Positions 18,194 to 26,658 of a stretch of DNA of 64,000 bases are shown here, in pieces (the first letter of the stretch is position 1; each line of letters starts with the position of its first letter). The translations under genes and the position numbers were made by a program. The notes under the pieces were generated by a model. That model saw nothing but the letters and a program-made list of their open reading frames with translations. It was not told where the DNA came from and did not search any database. Location: NCBI GenBank assembly GCA_020634245.1, contig JACKCC010000010.1, positions 310,001-374,000 on the forward strand. The letters run 5' to 3'. The stretch comes from Ardenticatenaceae bacterium (lineage in GTDB: Bacteria > Chloroflexota > Anaerolineae > Promineifilales > Promineifilaceae).

Positions 18194-18673
18194 CTCGTTT
18201 TGCCCTCATCTTTCCCATAATTGTTCAGTCCCAGAGGTGACAGTCACTTAAAGGCGGCTTGAAGTTTGTCAATATCTCTGGGAAAAGGTGACTGTCACCT
18301 GAACGCTTGCTCTTTCCCAAAAAATGTTGTTGGCAGCTTGGAATTTCTAACCTGCTGCAAAATTATCACAAACCAGACTGCTTTGCCAATCAAAATCCGG
18401 CAGTGCCAGGCACGGGGCGGTAGAGCCATAGTTGACCAAAGCTGTCTGCCCCGTGCCTGGCACTACATTGGGTCAAAACTTTTGTGCAGTTTGCCTGATG
18501 TGTTGTCATTATAATAGACTTTATAATCGTGGACGTTTGGCAGGGATACTTGCGAGGTTTGTCAAATCTCGGAGGTAATTACTAACCCTGTCATTCTTGT
18601 GGAGGCAGGAATCCATGATGGATACCCAACTTCGCGGGTATGACACAGGGTTCAATGCCGGGAGTATTGGATT
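18194..18673. repeat. 480-bp intergenic region filled with several different hairpin repeats
   Basis: No gene is visible. From left to right it holds an inverted pair GAGGTGACAGTCACTT / AAGGTGACTGTCACCT (18235-18300), the GTGCCAGGCAC element (18402-18465), a short GAGGTTTG...CAAATCTC stem near 18553-18572, and a CCTGTCATTCTTG...ATGACACAGGG inverted repeat (18587-18650). It separates divergent genes, so it should also carry promoters. Confidence 0.65.
18402..18465. repeat. Dispersed inverted-repeat element, GTGCCAGGCAC family, copy 3
   Basis: Arms AGTGCCAGGCACGGGGC and GCCCCGTGCCTGGCACT are nearly perfect complements (a stem of about 17 bp). The middle differs from the other copies, so the arms are the conserved part. 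Confidence 0.88.
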
Positions 18674-19906
18674 ATGTTCAAATCATTAGCTTATCAGGAT
18701 TTCGACCGGGCTTACCGGCGTGCTTTTTGGCGCAAGATTCGGGCCTGGCTGACGGGCACGAGTAATGAACTTTTGCCTTACGATGAAGTGCGGCAGCAGC
18801 TCCCTTTTTCCGGGCAGCGTGACCTGGGCATGCAGACGATTCCGCTGGACAAGATTGTGGGCAGTGTCGGCCGTTACCGGGATTTTGACCGCATCTTTTT
18901 GCCCACGCAGCGGGAAACGACGCAGCGCTGGGTAAGCATCAAGGCGGCCCATTACGAAGAAAAGATTTTGCCGCCGATTGAGGCATACAAAATCGGTGAT
19001 GTATATTTTGTGCGTGACGGCAATCACCGCGTTTCGGTGGCCCGCGAACGGGAGCAGGCGTTTATTGACGCGTATGTCATCGAAATTGATGCCCCCATCA
19101 AACTGACGCCTGATACGAAAATTGACGATCTGGTGCAGCAGCGAGATTATGCCCAATTTATGGCACAGACGGGGTTGATCAGATTGCGGCCGGATGCCAA
19201 TCTGGAATTGACGGCGGCGGGGGAATACGGCCGTCTCCTCAACCACATCCAGACCCATCAATATTACCTGGGGCTGGAAGAACAGCGGGACATTCCCTGG
19301 GATGAGGCCGTTACCTCCTGGTACGACAACGTTTATCTGCCGCTGGTAACGTTGATTTTAGAGCACGATCTGGATCGCGCGTTCCCCAATAACACGGTCA
19401 CCGATTTGTACTGGTGGGTGAGTGAGTACCAGTGGCTGCTGCGGGAAGCGTATGTGGGCGAAAAGGGAATGGCTACGGCCGTTGCCAAACTTGCCGAAAT
19501 GTATACCGACAAAGCCGTGCGCCAGGTCATCCGTAAATTGCGGCAGGCTACCTGGATTGACGCCATGCTGTTGGAGCAGGAGCGCGACCATTTCCTAGAA
19601 TACACCAAAATCAAGGAAATCCGCCCTGAAGCCGACGTGACCCTCAGCTTGCCGGGCAAGTATGACAAACTGCTCTATCACATCAGCGCCCACCGCTGGT
19701 ATCTGGGCGAGGAACGTGGCGGTGATGTGCCCTACGAAGAAGCGGTCGCCTCTTGGTACGACAACGCTTATCTCCCCCTGGTTGAGATGATTCGGGAACA
19801 AGGAATCATGCAGTCATTCCCCGATCGCACGGAGGCCGATCTGTATCTCTGGCTGGTTGACCACCGTCAGGAATTTGTGGAATCATTCACGGATGAGGGT
19901 GAATAA
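18674..19906 (+). CDS. ParB-like domain protein with internally duplicated C-terminal module (DUF4032-like)
   Basis: A 410-residue protein. The N-terminal half has a ParB/sulfiredoxin-like fold with ILPPIEAYKIGDVYFV followed by DGNHRVSVARER (about 105-135). This is the pattern of ParB N-terminal domains, some of which bind or hydrolyse nucleotides. The C-terminal half contains two copies of a unit of about 80 residues: a YLGLEE or YLGEER box, then DEAVTSWYDNVYLPLV or EEAVASWYDNAYLPLV, and a DLYWWV or DLYLWL box. The duplication is plain from the sequence. No DNA-binding helix-turn-helix was recognised and no ParA partner is nearby, so a chromosome-segregation role is not supported. GGGAG precedes the ATG. 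Confidence 0.65.
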   Translation: MFKSLAYQDFDRAYRRAFWRKIRAWLTGTSNELLPYDEVRQQLPFSGQRDLGMQTIPLDKIVGSVGRYRDFDRIFLPTQRETTQRWVSIKAAHYEEKILPPIEAYKIGDVYFVRDGNHRVSVAREREQAFIDAYVIEIDAPIKLTPDTKIDDLVQQRDYAQFMAQTGLIRLRPDANLELTAAGEYGRLLNHIQTHQYYLGLEEQRDIPWDEAVTSWYDNVYLPLVTLILEHDLDRAFPNNTVTDLYWWVSEYQWLLREAYVGEKGMATAVAKLAEMYTDKAVRQVIRKLRQATWIDAMLLEQERDHFLEYTKIKEIRPEADVTLSLPGKYDKLLYHISAHRWYLGEERGGDVPYEEAVASWYDNAYLPLVEMIREQGIMQSFPDRTEADLYLWLVDHRQEFVESFTDEGE

Positions 19907-19917
19907 ATGGCAGGATG

Positions 19918-19949
19918 CGTGATGCGTGATAATTTCTTCACGCATCACG
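19918..19949. terminator. Perfect hairpin between convergent genes (ATGCGTCA-family copy 2)
   Basis: A 12-bp perfect stem CGTGATGCGTGA / TCACGCATCACG with an 8-base loop and TTT on the + side. It lies between the 3' ends of the ParB-like and Asp-box genes and probably acts as a terminator. The sequence words are those of the ATGCGTCA repeat family. Confidence 0.7.
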
Positions 19950-19959
19950 TTTCATGCTC

Positions 19960-22900
19960 TCACTTGAGGATCACCGGCAAAAACACCTTATTTGCCCAAA
20001 TATCAGTTTGTTGAATGACCAGCGCGGCATTGTCTAGGTAAACGGCCGTTACGCCACCCAACCCATCATTATAAACCCCAAAATGGAGCAGGATTGTCTG
20101 TCCGGCATAGCCAGACAGATCAAAGGTGTGAGTCTGCCATTCCTGGCCGTTGCTCAACTGCCAGAAAATCGTGTCCAAAATTTCCCCGCTGACCGGGTCA
20201 AGTACCAGACCGTACTGGGCGTCACCGGCGGCTGTACTGGTTGGCTGAGCTAATCCGGCGGCTGGGAAAAGCTGTTCCTGACTGGCCGGAGTTGCCTCGC
20301 CGGAAACCGGGTAAAGCTGGAAGCTCAGCGTGGCTGTAATGGTGTTGGTGGGAAGCGTGACGGATTGCCGCGCCGACGAGTAGGCCAGCTTGTTGACATC
20401 GTTGGTGATACCGATTTGAACCGCCTGCCGACCGTCAAACACCACGTCATCGGTGTAGCCGGCCTGGTAACGTGTCACCAGCATTTCCCAGCCGCTGTTG
20501 GCTTCGAAACGGCCGTTAATCAAAATATCCAACGCCGCTGTGTCATACTGCCAGATGCCCCGGCTGGTGGATACAAAAACCGTCCCCTGCCGGTTAACTT
20601 GCAGGTCATGGAACGTGGGCTGCCCCGGCGCGGCGCCGATCATCGTCCAGCTCAGGCCGCCGTCGCGGGAGCGGTACAGCTCAGTTCCGGTCAGGCCATA
20701 AACGGTGTGGTCGATGGCAAAGTAGGGCGAGAGGGCGATGTCGGTCAGGCCGGAGTCGGGCAGCCCGATATTGCCGGGTGTCCAGGTTGCCCCGCCATCT
20801 GTGGAGAGATAGGGGCTGGCGTAGTTTTCATACGTCACTGGGTCGGACCAGGAGGCGATGACCAGGATAGTCTGGTCGCTGGTGTAGGCGGGGGAGAGCG
20901 TGACGGCCGTTACTCCATAGGACTCCGCCAACCCCAAATCGATTGACTGCCACATTGTTTCCCCGACCGGTAGCCGCCACAATCCTTTGTAACCCCCGGC
21001 AAAAACCGTGCCGTCGGCCGGATAATCAGGCGGCAGGGCTACATACAACGCTGCGCCGCGATCAGAAATTGAAAAGGGCCATTCGCCCAGCTTACTCCAG
21101 GTGTCGCCGCCATCGGTGGAGATGCGCGCCGCCTGCTCGTTGGTTCCAGCGATAATCGTCTGGTCATTGGCAAAATCAGGCGAGATGGCCAGACTGCTGA
21201 CGTAATCGGTGCCATAGACATACGTCCAGGTCGCGCCGCCATCGGTCGTGCGGTAAATACTGCCACCGATGCTGAGCATACTGCTGCGGGCAGCAAAGAA
21301 GGTTTGGTCGTTGTGGTAGTTGGGTGAGATGGCGACGTCGGCAAAGGCGTAGTAGCCGTTACCATTAAAGCCTGCCGGCTGCCAGCTTTGGCCGTTGTCC
21401 TGGCTGCCATACATGCCGTAGTAAGTGGCCCCGCTCAGGAGCAGGTTCTCATCATTGGCCAGCGCCAGGGGAACGATGTCGAGCGGGGCAAAACCGGCGG
21501 TCGCCTCTCGGACGATGCCGGTGGATGGATCACTGCTTAGCAGCCGGTAGACGCCGGTGGCCGTGCCGACCAGCAGGGTCGGATCGGTTGGCCAGTTGGG
21601 GGAGACAGCGAGGGCGGCAACGGCCGTACCCGCATACTCACTCACCGCCTGCCACGAATCGCCGCCGTCCTCCGACCAGAACAGGCCGATGTTTGTCCCG
21701 GCAAACAGGGTCTGGTCGCTGGCAAACTGGGGTGAGATGGACAGCGCGTCGATGGTGTTGATTCCGGTGGCAATTGTGCGGGTGATCCAACTGCTGCCGC
21801 CGTTGTCTGAGATGTAAAAATCGCCCCAACCACCGGCAAACAGCGTACTGTCAGTCGCAAAATTGGGCGAAACAGCCAGCGAGCGCATCGCGCCGGTCAA
21901 CACTTCCGTCCAGGTTAGCCCGGCATTTTCGGTTTTGAAAACGCCCATACCGGCGGTAAAGGCCGTCTGGTCGCTGGCGAAATTGGGCGAATAGGCAATA
22001 GCCGCCGAAGCGCTGGGTGCGGCATCGGTTGTCCAGGTTTGGCCGCCGTCCTGGCTTAAGTAGAGCACGTCGCTGTAATAACTGGCTCCGGTCATGATGT
22101 GGCCGCTGCTGGAGAAGTTGGGGGCGATGGCGATGGGACCCAGCCAACCAGGCGGCGCATCGGGATCGCCCAGCCAGTGCCAGGTTTCGCCGCCGTCGCT
22201 GGTTTGGTAAACGCCGCCGCCGGTGGCCGCGAAGCCAATCCCGTCGCTGGGAAAGTTAGGGGAGAGGGCATAACCGTGCACGGCCGTGCCGTTGTAGAGA
22301 CTCTCGCTGCTGTCCGGCTTAATGGCCCAGGTTTGCCCGCCATCGGTCGATTTAACGAAGCCGATGCCGGCATCACCACCCTGATACGTGACCCGCCAGT
22401 TGCCGCTGAAAGCGACGCCGTCAATGGCAAAATTGGGCGATACGGCCAGCGCTTGCGCCGAACCGCCGCGCGGCCCGCTGCTGTACCAGGTTCCCGGCTC
22501 AGTGGGGCTGTCTTGCTCGATTTCGATTTGCCGCAGTCCACCTTCGACTCCGGCGAAGATGGTGAAGGAGCCGCTTGGCAGGGTCATTAAATCGAAGGGT
22601 TGGGTGTCTTCGAGGCCGGTGGCAACGGCCGTCCACATCCCTCCGCCGTCCGCCGAACGATAGACCGCGCCATCCGTGCCGCCGTACTGCACCCCGGCCA
22701 AAATCGAGCCGTCGCTGGCAAATTCCAGCGTGGCAATCGTCAAATTGTGGCCGTTTTGTGAGGTGGGAATGCCGGTGGCCAGTTCATCCCAGGTAGTTCC
22801 GCCGTCGGTGGAGCAGTAAATGGCTCCCGGACTGTTGACATCGGCCTGCGCACCGATGACGAGAGTTTGGCTGGCCCCGTAGGCCGGAGAGACAGCTAAC

Positions 22901-24627
22901 GCCGTAATCATGGCCGGGGTAGCCAGCGGCGTCCAGGTTACGCCGCCGTCTTCTGATTTTTGTAGGCCGGAGGTGGGCGTACCGGCAAATAGGGTCTGGT
23001 CTGCGGCGAAGTTGGGTGAGGGCACAATGGATTGGGCGTTGACGCCGGAGGCCAGTGGGGTCCATGTTGTGCCCCCATCCTGTGAGCGGTAGATGCCGAG
23101 GCTGGTGGAATAATTGGAAACGGCCGTCCACACCGTCTGGTCATTGGTAAAATCAGGCGACACGGCCAGCGCCTGCGCCGCCAGATTGCCCAAAACCTCC
23201 GTCCAGTCATAACCGCCATTAGTCGAGCGGTAAACGCCGCCGTCCGCATACCCATGCTGGCCGATCATCCCGGCGGCGGCAAAAGCGGTCTCATCGTTGG
23301 CAAAATCGGGCGAAAACACCACTACCTTAACCCGATCCAGCCGCCCGCTGACTGCTTTCCAATCATGGCCACCGTTGTAGGAATATTGCAAGCTGCCATC
23401 GTACTCGCCTGGTGTGCCGGTATCGAAGCGCATGTTCTCATGGTAGCTGGTCCCGGCCAGCAGCACATCTGGGTTGCCCGGTGCGGCAGTAATGCTTCGC
23501 ACTGTTAAAGCAGCCAACCCGTTGTTGCGCTGGTACCAGCCGTTGCCGGAATAGGCCGATCGGGCCACGCCAATGCTGGTAGCGGCGTAAACTGTGCCGC
23601 TCCAATCCTGGTTGGGGACCAGCGCCAGGTCAAAAACGGAGCCGCCAATCATCCCATCCTGAAAGGACATGACCGGATCGTACCAACCGGCTTCAGCCCA
23701 GGTCAGCCCGCCGTCGGCTGAGCGATAGGGGCCGGGATCGGTCGAGCTGGCGGCCAGAATGACCTGGTCGGTGGCAAAAGTGGGCGAGAAGCGCAGCGTG
23801 TGTTGGCCGCCTGCGCCCAAAATCAAAGGGGGCGTTGTCCAGGTTGTGCCGCCATCTGCCGAGCGGTGTAGTTGGCCGATGGTGTCGGTGGCGATGAGGA
23901 TTTGGTCGCTGGCGAAATTGGGCGAGACGGCCAGTGTGGTGTAGCTGCCGGTCAGGCTGGTCAATGCCCAAACAGTGCCGCCGTCGGTGGATTGGTACAG
24001 CCCTTCAAACGGAACCAGGGCGAAGAGAGTGTGGTCGTTGGCAAAATCGGGTGAAAAGGTCAGAAAGTTGGCCTGATGGGTGGTGAACCAGCCGCTCAGC
24101 GGGTTGAATGTTGCGCCGCCGTCACTGGAAATGTAGCCGGGTGTGCTGCTGCTGTACAGGTAAAGGGTGTGGTCGTTGGTGAAGTTGGGTGAGATGGCCA
24201 GGCCCAACGCATCGCTGAAGGTGGCTGGAGAAGCTGTTTGCCAGGTGTTGCCCCGGTCGGTGGAGCGGTGAACGGTGTAGCCGGTGGTCCATAGGCCGCT
24301 CAAGGCGAAGAGGGTTTTGTCATTGACATAATCGGGCGAGATGGCCAGATCGACGACATGCCAAGGCGGGCTGATGGCTTGCCAGTTGTCAACGTCACTG
24401 TAAGCACGATAGATGCCTTGCCCGCGCAGCCCGGCGAAGAGGGTGTGGTCGGTGGTGTAGCCGGGGGAGATGGCCAGGGCGGCTGCGCTGCCGCCGTAGG
24501 GGCCGCCGAGTGGCTGCCATTCGGTCGTGGACTGCCATGAGGCATTAGCGATTTCGGCGGTGGTTGTGGGGAAAGTCACCGCCAGAACGAGTAAGAGTAA
24601 AACTCCCCAAATCAGTTTGTGGTTCAT
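19960..24627 (-). CDS. Large secreted Asp-box (BNR/sortilin-like) beta-propeller protein
   Basis: About 1,555 residues when read from ATG 24627, which gives a clean signal peptide (MNHKLIWGVLLLLVLAV). The body repeats a unit of about 60 residues built of a SPNFAxDxTLFA-like strand followed by an Asp box such as STDGGTTW or SADGGLTW. I count about 22 Asp boxes, enough for several seven-bladed propellers. The last 200 residues form a different jelly-roll-like domain and end in KVFLPVILK, a type of tail I associate with Chloroflexota surface proteins. It probably acts outside the cell in binding or glycan processing. A sialidase is not supported, as no catalytic Arg triad or Asp/Tyr set was recognised. 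The ribosome site is weak (AGG). Confidence 0.82.
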   Translation of the reverse strand: MNHKLIWGVLLLLVLAVTFPTTTAEIANASWQSTTEWQPLGGPYGGSAAALAISPGYTTDHTLFAGLRGQGIYRAYSDVDNWQAISPPWHVVDLAISPDYVNDKTLFALSGLWTTGYTVHRSTDRGNTWQTASPATFSDALGLAISPNFTNDHTLYLYSSSTPGYISSDGGATFNPLSGWFTTHQANFLTFSPDFANDHTLFALVPFEGLYQSTDGGTVWALTSLTGSYTTLAVSPNFASDQILIATDTIGQLHRSADGGTTWTTPPLILGAGGQHTLRFSPTFATDQVILAASSTDPGPYRSADGGLTWAEAGWYDPVMSFQDGMIGGSVFDLALVPNQDWSGTVYAATSIGVARSAYSGNGWYQRNNGLAALTVRSITAAPGNPDVLLAGTSYHENMRFDTGTPGEYDGSLQYSYNGGHDWKAVSGRLDRVKVVVFSPDFANDETAFAAAGMIGQHGYADGGVYRSTNGGYDWTEVLGNLAAQALAVSPDFTNDQTVWTAVSNYSTSLGIYRSQDGGTTWTPLASGVNAQSIVPSPNFAADQTLFAGTPTSGLQKSEDGGVTWTPLATPAMITALAVSPAYGASQTLVIGAQADVNSPGAIYCSTDGGTTWDELATGIPTSQNGHNLTIATLEFASDGSILAGVQYGGTDGAVYRSADGGGMWTAVATGLEDTQPFDLMTLPSGSFTIFAGVEGGLRQIEIEQDSPTEPGTWYSSGPRGGSAQALAVSPNFAIDGVAFSGNWRVTYQGGDAGIGFVKSTDGGQTWAIKPDSSESLYNGTAVHGYALSPNFPSDGIGFAATGGGVYQTSDGGETWHWLGDPDAPPGWLGPIAIAPNFSSSGHIMTGASYYSDVLYLSQDGGQTWTTDAAPSASAAIAYSPNFASDQTAFTAGMGVFKTENAGLTWTEVLTGAMRSLAVSPNFATDSTLFAGGWGDFYISDNGGSSWITRTIATGINTIDALSISPQFASDQTLFAGTNIGLFWSEDGGDSWQAVSEYAGTAVAALAVSPNWPTDPTLLVGTATGVYRLLSSDPSTGIVREATAGFAPLDIVPLALANDENLLLSGATYYGMYGSQDNGQSWQPAGFNGNGYYAFADVAISPNYHNDQTFFAARSSMLSIGGSIYRTTDGGATWTYVYGTDYVSSLAISPDFANDQTIIAGTNEQAARISTDGGDTWSKLGEWPFSISDRGAALYVALPPDYPADGTVFAGGYKGLWRLPVGETMWQSIDLGLAESYGVTAVTLSPAYTSDQTILVIASWSDPVTYENYASPYLSTDGGATWTPGNIGLPDSGLTDIALSPYFAIDHTVYGLTGTELYRSRDGGLSWTMIGAAPGQPTFHDLQVNRQGTVFVSTSRGIWQYDTAALDILINGRFEANSGWEMLVTRYQAGYTDDVVFDGRQAVQIGITNDVNKLAYSSARQSVTLPTNTITATLSFQLYPVSGEATPASQEQLFPAAGLAQPTSTAAGDAQYGLVLDPVSGEILDTIFWQLSNGQEWQTHTFDLSGYAGQTILLHFGVYNDGLGGVTAVYLDNAALVIQQTDIWANKVFLPVILK

Positions 24628-24795
24628 GGGATAACCTGAATTCCTTTCAAACTGGGGGGTGGCGGCCCACATGTTTGAACTCATTTTCGCGGCCTCAGAG
24701 CAACGCGCCACCACGAGGCTGCACGTTGTAATCTGCTTTCATCATAGCATGATTCGGGGTTGGTAACTGGGTGATTTGACGCTTTTTTCACGACG

Positions 24796-25028
24796 GGAAA
24801 CGGCCGTTTCTTGCGAACAAATCTTCCCGGAAGTTAATTGGTGTACGGCTAAATACACGCGGTAGGTCAAGGTCATAAGACAAACTTCCGGAAGATGGGG
24901 GAAACGGCCGTTTCTTGCGAGCAAATCTTCCCGGAAGTTAATTGGTGTACGGCTAAATACACGCGGTAGGTCAAGGTCATGTAAGACAAACTTCCGGGAA
25001 GATGATTTAGGATACGGCCGTTTCTTGC
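24796..25028. repeat. Tandem direct repeat, two copies plus a partial third
   Basis: A unit of about 104-110 bp beginning AAACGGCCGTTTCTTGCGA recurs at 24798 and 24902, with a partial third start at 25012. Each full unit contains the inverted pair ATCTTCCCGGAAGTT / AACTTCCGGAAGAT around a core with ATACACGCGGTAGGTC. The frames across it are only shadows; no gene is supported in 24715-25058. Confidence 0.9.
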
Positions 25029-25058
25029 CTCTTTTCCTCTCCCCTGTAAACTACCGTC

Positions 25059-25433
25059 ATGCTCCCACGCAACCAATTTGAAGCGCTGGTAGACGAGGCT
25101 TTGGCCAGTTTGCCGGTGTATTTTCAGGAAAAGATGGAGAACGTGGCCGTCCTGGTGGCCATCTGGCCGACGCACGATGATTTACGGCGGGCCAGTGTGC
25201 CGCCGGGTCACATGCTGCTGGGTTTGTACAGCGGCATTCCGCTCACCCAGCGCACCAGCAGTTACAATCTGGTCGCGCCGGACACGATTACGTTGTTTCA
25301 GGGACCGATTGAAGCGGCAGCCGGCGGTGAGTTGGCCCAAATTCGGGAACAGGTACGCCATACGGTCGTCCACGAATTCGCCCATCATTTTGGCATCAGC
25401 GATGACCGATTGCGCGAGTTGGGGGCGTACTAA
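25059..25433 (+). CDS. Small metallopeptidase-like protein (zincin, PF06262 type)
   Basis: A 124-residue protein with a C-terminal HExxH zinc motif, VHEFAHHFGISDDRL (about 105-119). The downstream Asp (H-x5-D-like spacing) is as in the DUF1025/zincin_1 family. The N-terminal half (LPRNQFEALVDEALASLP) also matches that family. These are small cytosolic proteins of unclear substrate. No strong ribosome site was seen, and the gene follows the tandem repeats directly. Confidence 0.85.
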   Translation: MLPRNQFEALVDEALASLPVYFQEKMENVAVLVAIWPTHDDLRRASVPPGHMLLGLYSGIPLTQRTSSYNLVAPDTITLFQGPIEAAAGGELAQIREQVRHTVVHEFAHHFGISDDRLRELGAY

Positions 25434-25437
25434 GAAA

Positions 25438-25514
25438 TTCACCGCAAAGAGCGCAAAGAACGCGAAGATTTTTCTTCCTTTTTCTTTGCGTCTTTCGCGT
25501 CCTTTGCGGCAAAA
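25438..25514. repeat. CCGCAAAGAGCGCAAAG hairpin element, copy 1
   Basis: Left arm ACCGCAAAGAGCGCAAAGAA, right arm TTTGCGTCTTTCGCGTCCTTTGCGG, so a long imperfect stem can form. A relative with CCGCGGAGAACGCAGAG words lies at 50824-50905. It separates the zincin and HAD genes. Confidence 0.75.
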
Positions 25515-25535
25515 ATATTGCGGGTGACGAAATTT

Positions 25536-26204
25536 ATGATTGACGCGATTGTTTTTGATTTTGATGGCTTGATTATCGACACGGAAATTACCGATTACTT
25601 GTCTTGGCAGCGGATGTATGCTGAGTTTGGCATGGAACTGCCGCTGGATGTGTGGTATACCCACATCGGCACGATTTCGTTTAATCCGTATTTGTATTTG
25701 GAGGAACTGCTGGGCCGTCCTATTGATCGGCAGGCGGTGCACGACCAGCGTAAGCGGTGGGATGAGGAGATGCTGGCGGAGCAGACGACTTTGCCCGGCG
25801 TGGAGGCGGTGCTGGCTGATGCCCGGCAGATGGGGTTGAAGATTGGCCTGGCTTCTAGCTCGGATCATGGCTGGATTGATGGTTTTTTGGCCAAGTTGGA
25901 TTTGACCCATTGGTTTGAGGTGGTGCGGTGCAGTGATGACGTGAACGGCCGTACCAAACCCCATCCTGCCGTCTATCTCTCGGCCATCGAAGGGTTGGGC
26001 GTACCGGCGCACCGGGCGATGGCGTTGGAGGACTCGCCCAACGGACTGGCGGCGGCTAAGGCAGCGGGGTTGTACTGCACGGCCGTTCCCAACCAGATGA
26101 CACGCACACTCAACTTTGACCAGGCCGACTTGCGCCTGGAATCGCTGGCCCAAATGCCGCTGGCGCAGATGATTGACGAGGTGTTGAAGAATGGAAAAGG
26201 GTAA
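25536..26204 (+). CDS. HAD superfamily hydrolase (beta-phosphoglucomutase-like subgroup)
   Basis: A 222-residue phosphatase or phosphomutase. The motifs are in order: FDFDGLIIDTE (nucleophile Asp) at the N-terminus, an alpha-helical cap, the Ser motif LASSS near 110, the Lys in GRTKPHP near 145, and the acidic motif ALEDSPNG near 165. The ATG at 25536 is preferred over in-frame TTG and GTG codons upstream, which lie in or next to the repeat. It overlaps the next gene by 14 bp, so the two are translationally coupled. The substrate cannot be told from sequence. Confidence 0.88.
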   Translation: MIDAIVFDFDGLIIDTEITDYLSWQRMYAEFGMELPLDVWYTHIGTISFNPYLYLEELLGRPIDRQAVHDQRKRWDEEMLAEQTTLPGVEAVLADARQMGLKIGLASSSDHGWIDGFLAKLDLTHWFEVVRCSDDVNGRTKPHPAVYLSAIEGLGVPAHRAMALEDSPNGLAAAKAAGLYCTAVPNQMTRTLNFDQADLRLESLAQMPLAQMIDEVLKNGKG

Positions 26205-26619
26205 CGGACACAAACGTGGTGATTGTTTTAGCAATGCCGATCGCATCCGCGAATTCCACGAGGCATTGGGTGCAGAGATGCCGGCCTGGCCGACGCTGCC
26301 CGATGCGGCGACGCTGGTTTTGCGCCAGACGTTGATTCGGGAGGAGTATGAGGAGGTAACGGCCGTATTCCAAAACCTCATCAGCGGGCAAGGCCGCGAC
26401 ATTACTCCGCTGATTCACGAACTCACCGATCTGCTCTACGTCGTTTACGGCGCGATTGAGGCTTGCGGCGTCGATCCTGACCCGGTTTTTGCCGAGGTGC
26501 ATCGGGCCAATATGCAAAAAATGAGCGGCCCGCGCCGCGCCGATGGCAAGTTGCTCAAGCCGCCGGGCTGGCAGCCGGCCGATGTGCGCAGCGTGATTGA
26601 GCAGCAGCGGAACGATTGA
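26191..26619 (+). CDS. MazG-like nucleotide pyrophosphohydrolase (PRA-PH fold)
   Basis: A 142-residue protein of the all-alpha NTP pyrophosphatase type. The metal motif is EEYEEVTAVF (about 51-60), with the second half HELTDLLYVVYG (about 75-87), that is, the EExxE plus ExxD pattern. The C-terminus (KMSGPRRADGKLLKPPGW) is typical of MazG-like proteins that act on modified or phosphoribosyl nucleotides. GAGG lies upstream of the ATG inside the HAD gene. Coupling to a HAD phosphatase suggests joint removal of pyrophosphate and then phosphate from one substrate, which is inference. Confidence 0.82.
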   Translation: MEKGNGHKRGDCFSNADRIREFHEALGAEMPAWPTLPDAATLVLRQTLIREEYEEVTAVFQNLISGQGRDITPLIHELTDLLYVVYGAIEACGVDPDPVFAEVHRANMQKMSGPRRADGKLLKPPGWQPADVRSVIEQQRND

Positions 26620-26658
26620 AGATTTATGATTGACGCACGACATACGAGGATTAAATTG

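Noticed and set aside
18674..19906. Chromosome partition ParB
   Set aside because: No helix-turn-helix, no ParA gene and no parS-like cluster were seen; only the N-terminal fold is shared.
20365..20946. Long plus-strand frame opposite the Asp-box gene
   Set aside because: It mirrors the strongly biased codons of the repeat protein on the other strand; its peptide has no domain.
24796..25028. CRISPR-like array
   Set aside because: Repeat units are over 100 bp with no unique spacers of constant size and no cas genes nearby.
24742..25175. Minus-strand frames of 60-100 codons with repeated peptides
   Set aside because: They are read out of the tandem DNA repeat and have no ribosome site or recognisable domain.
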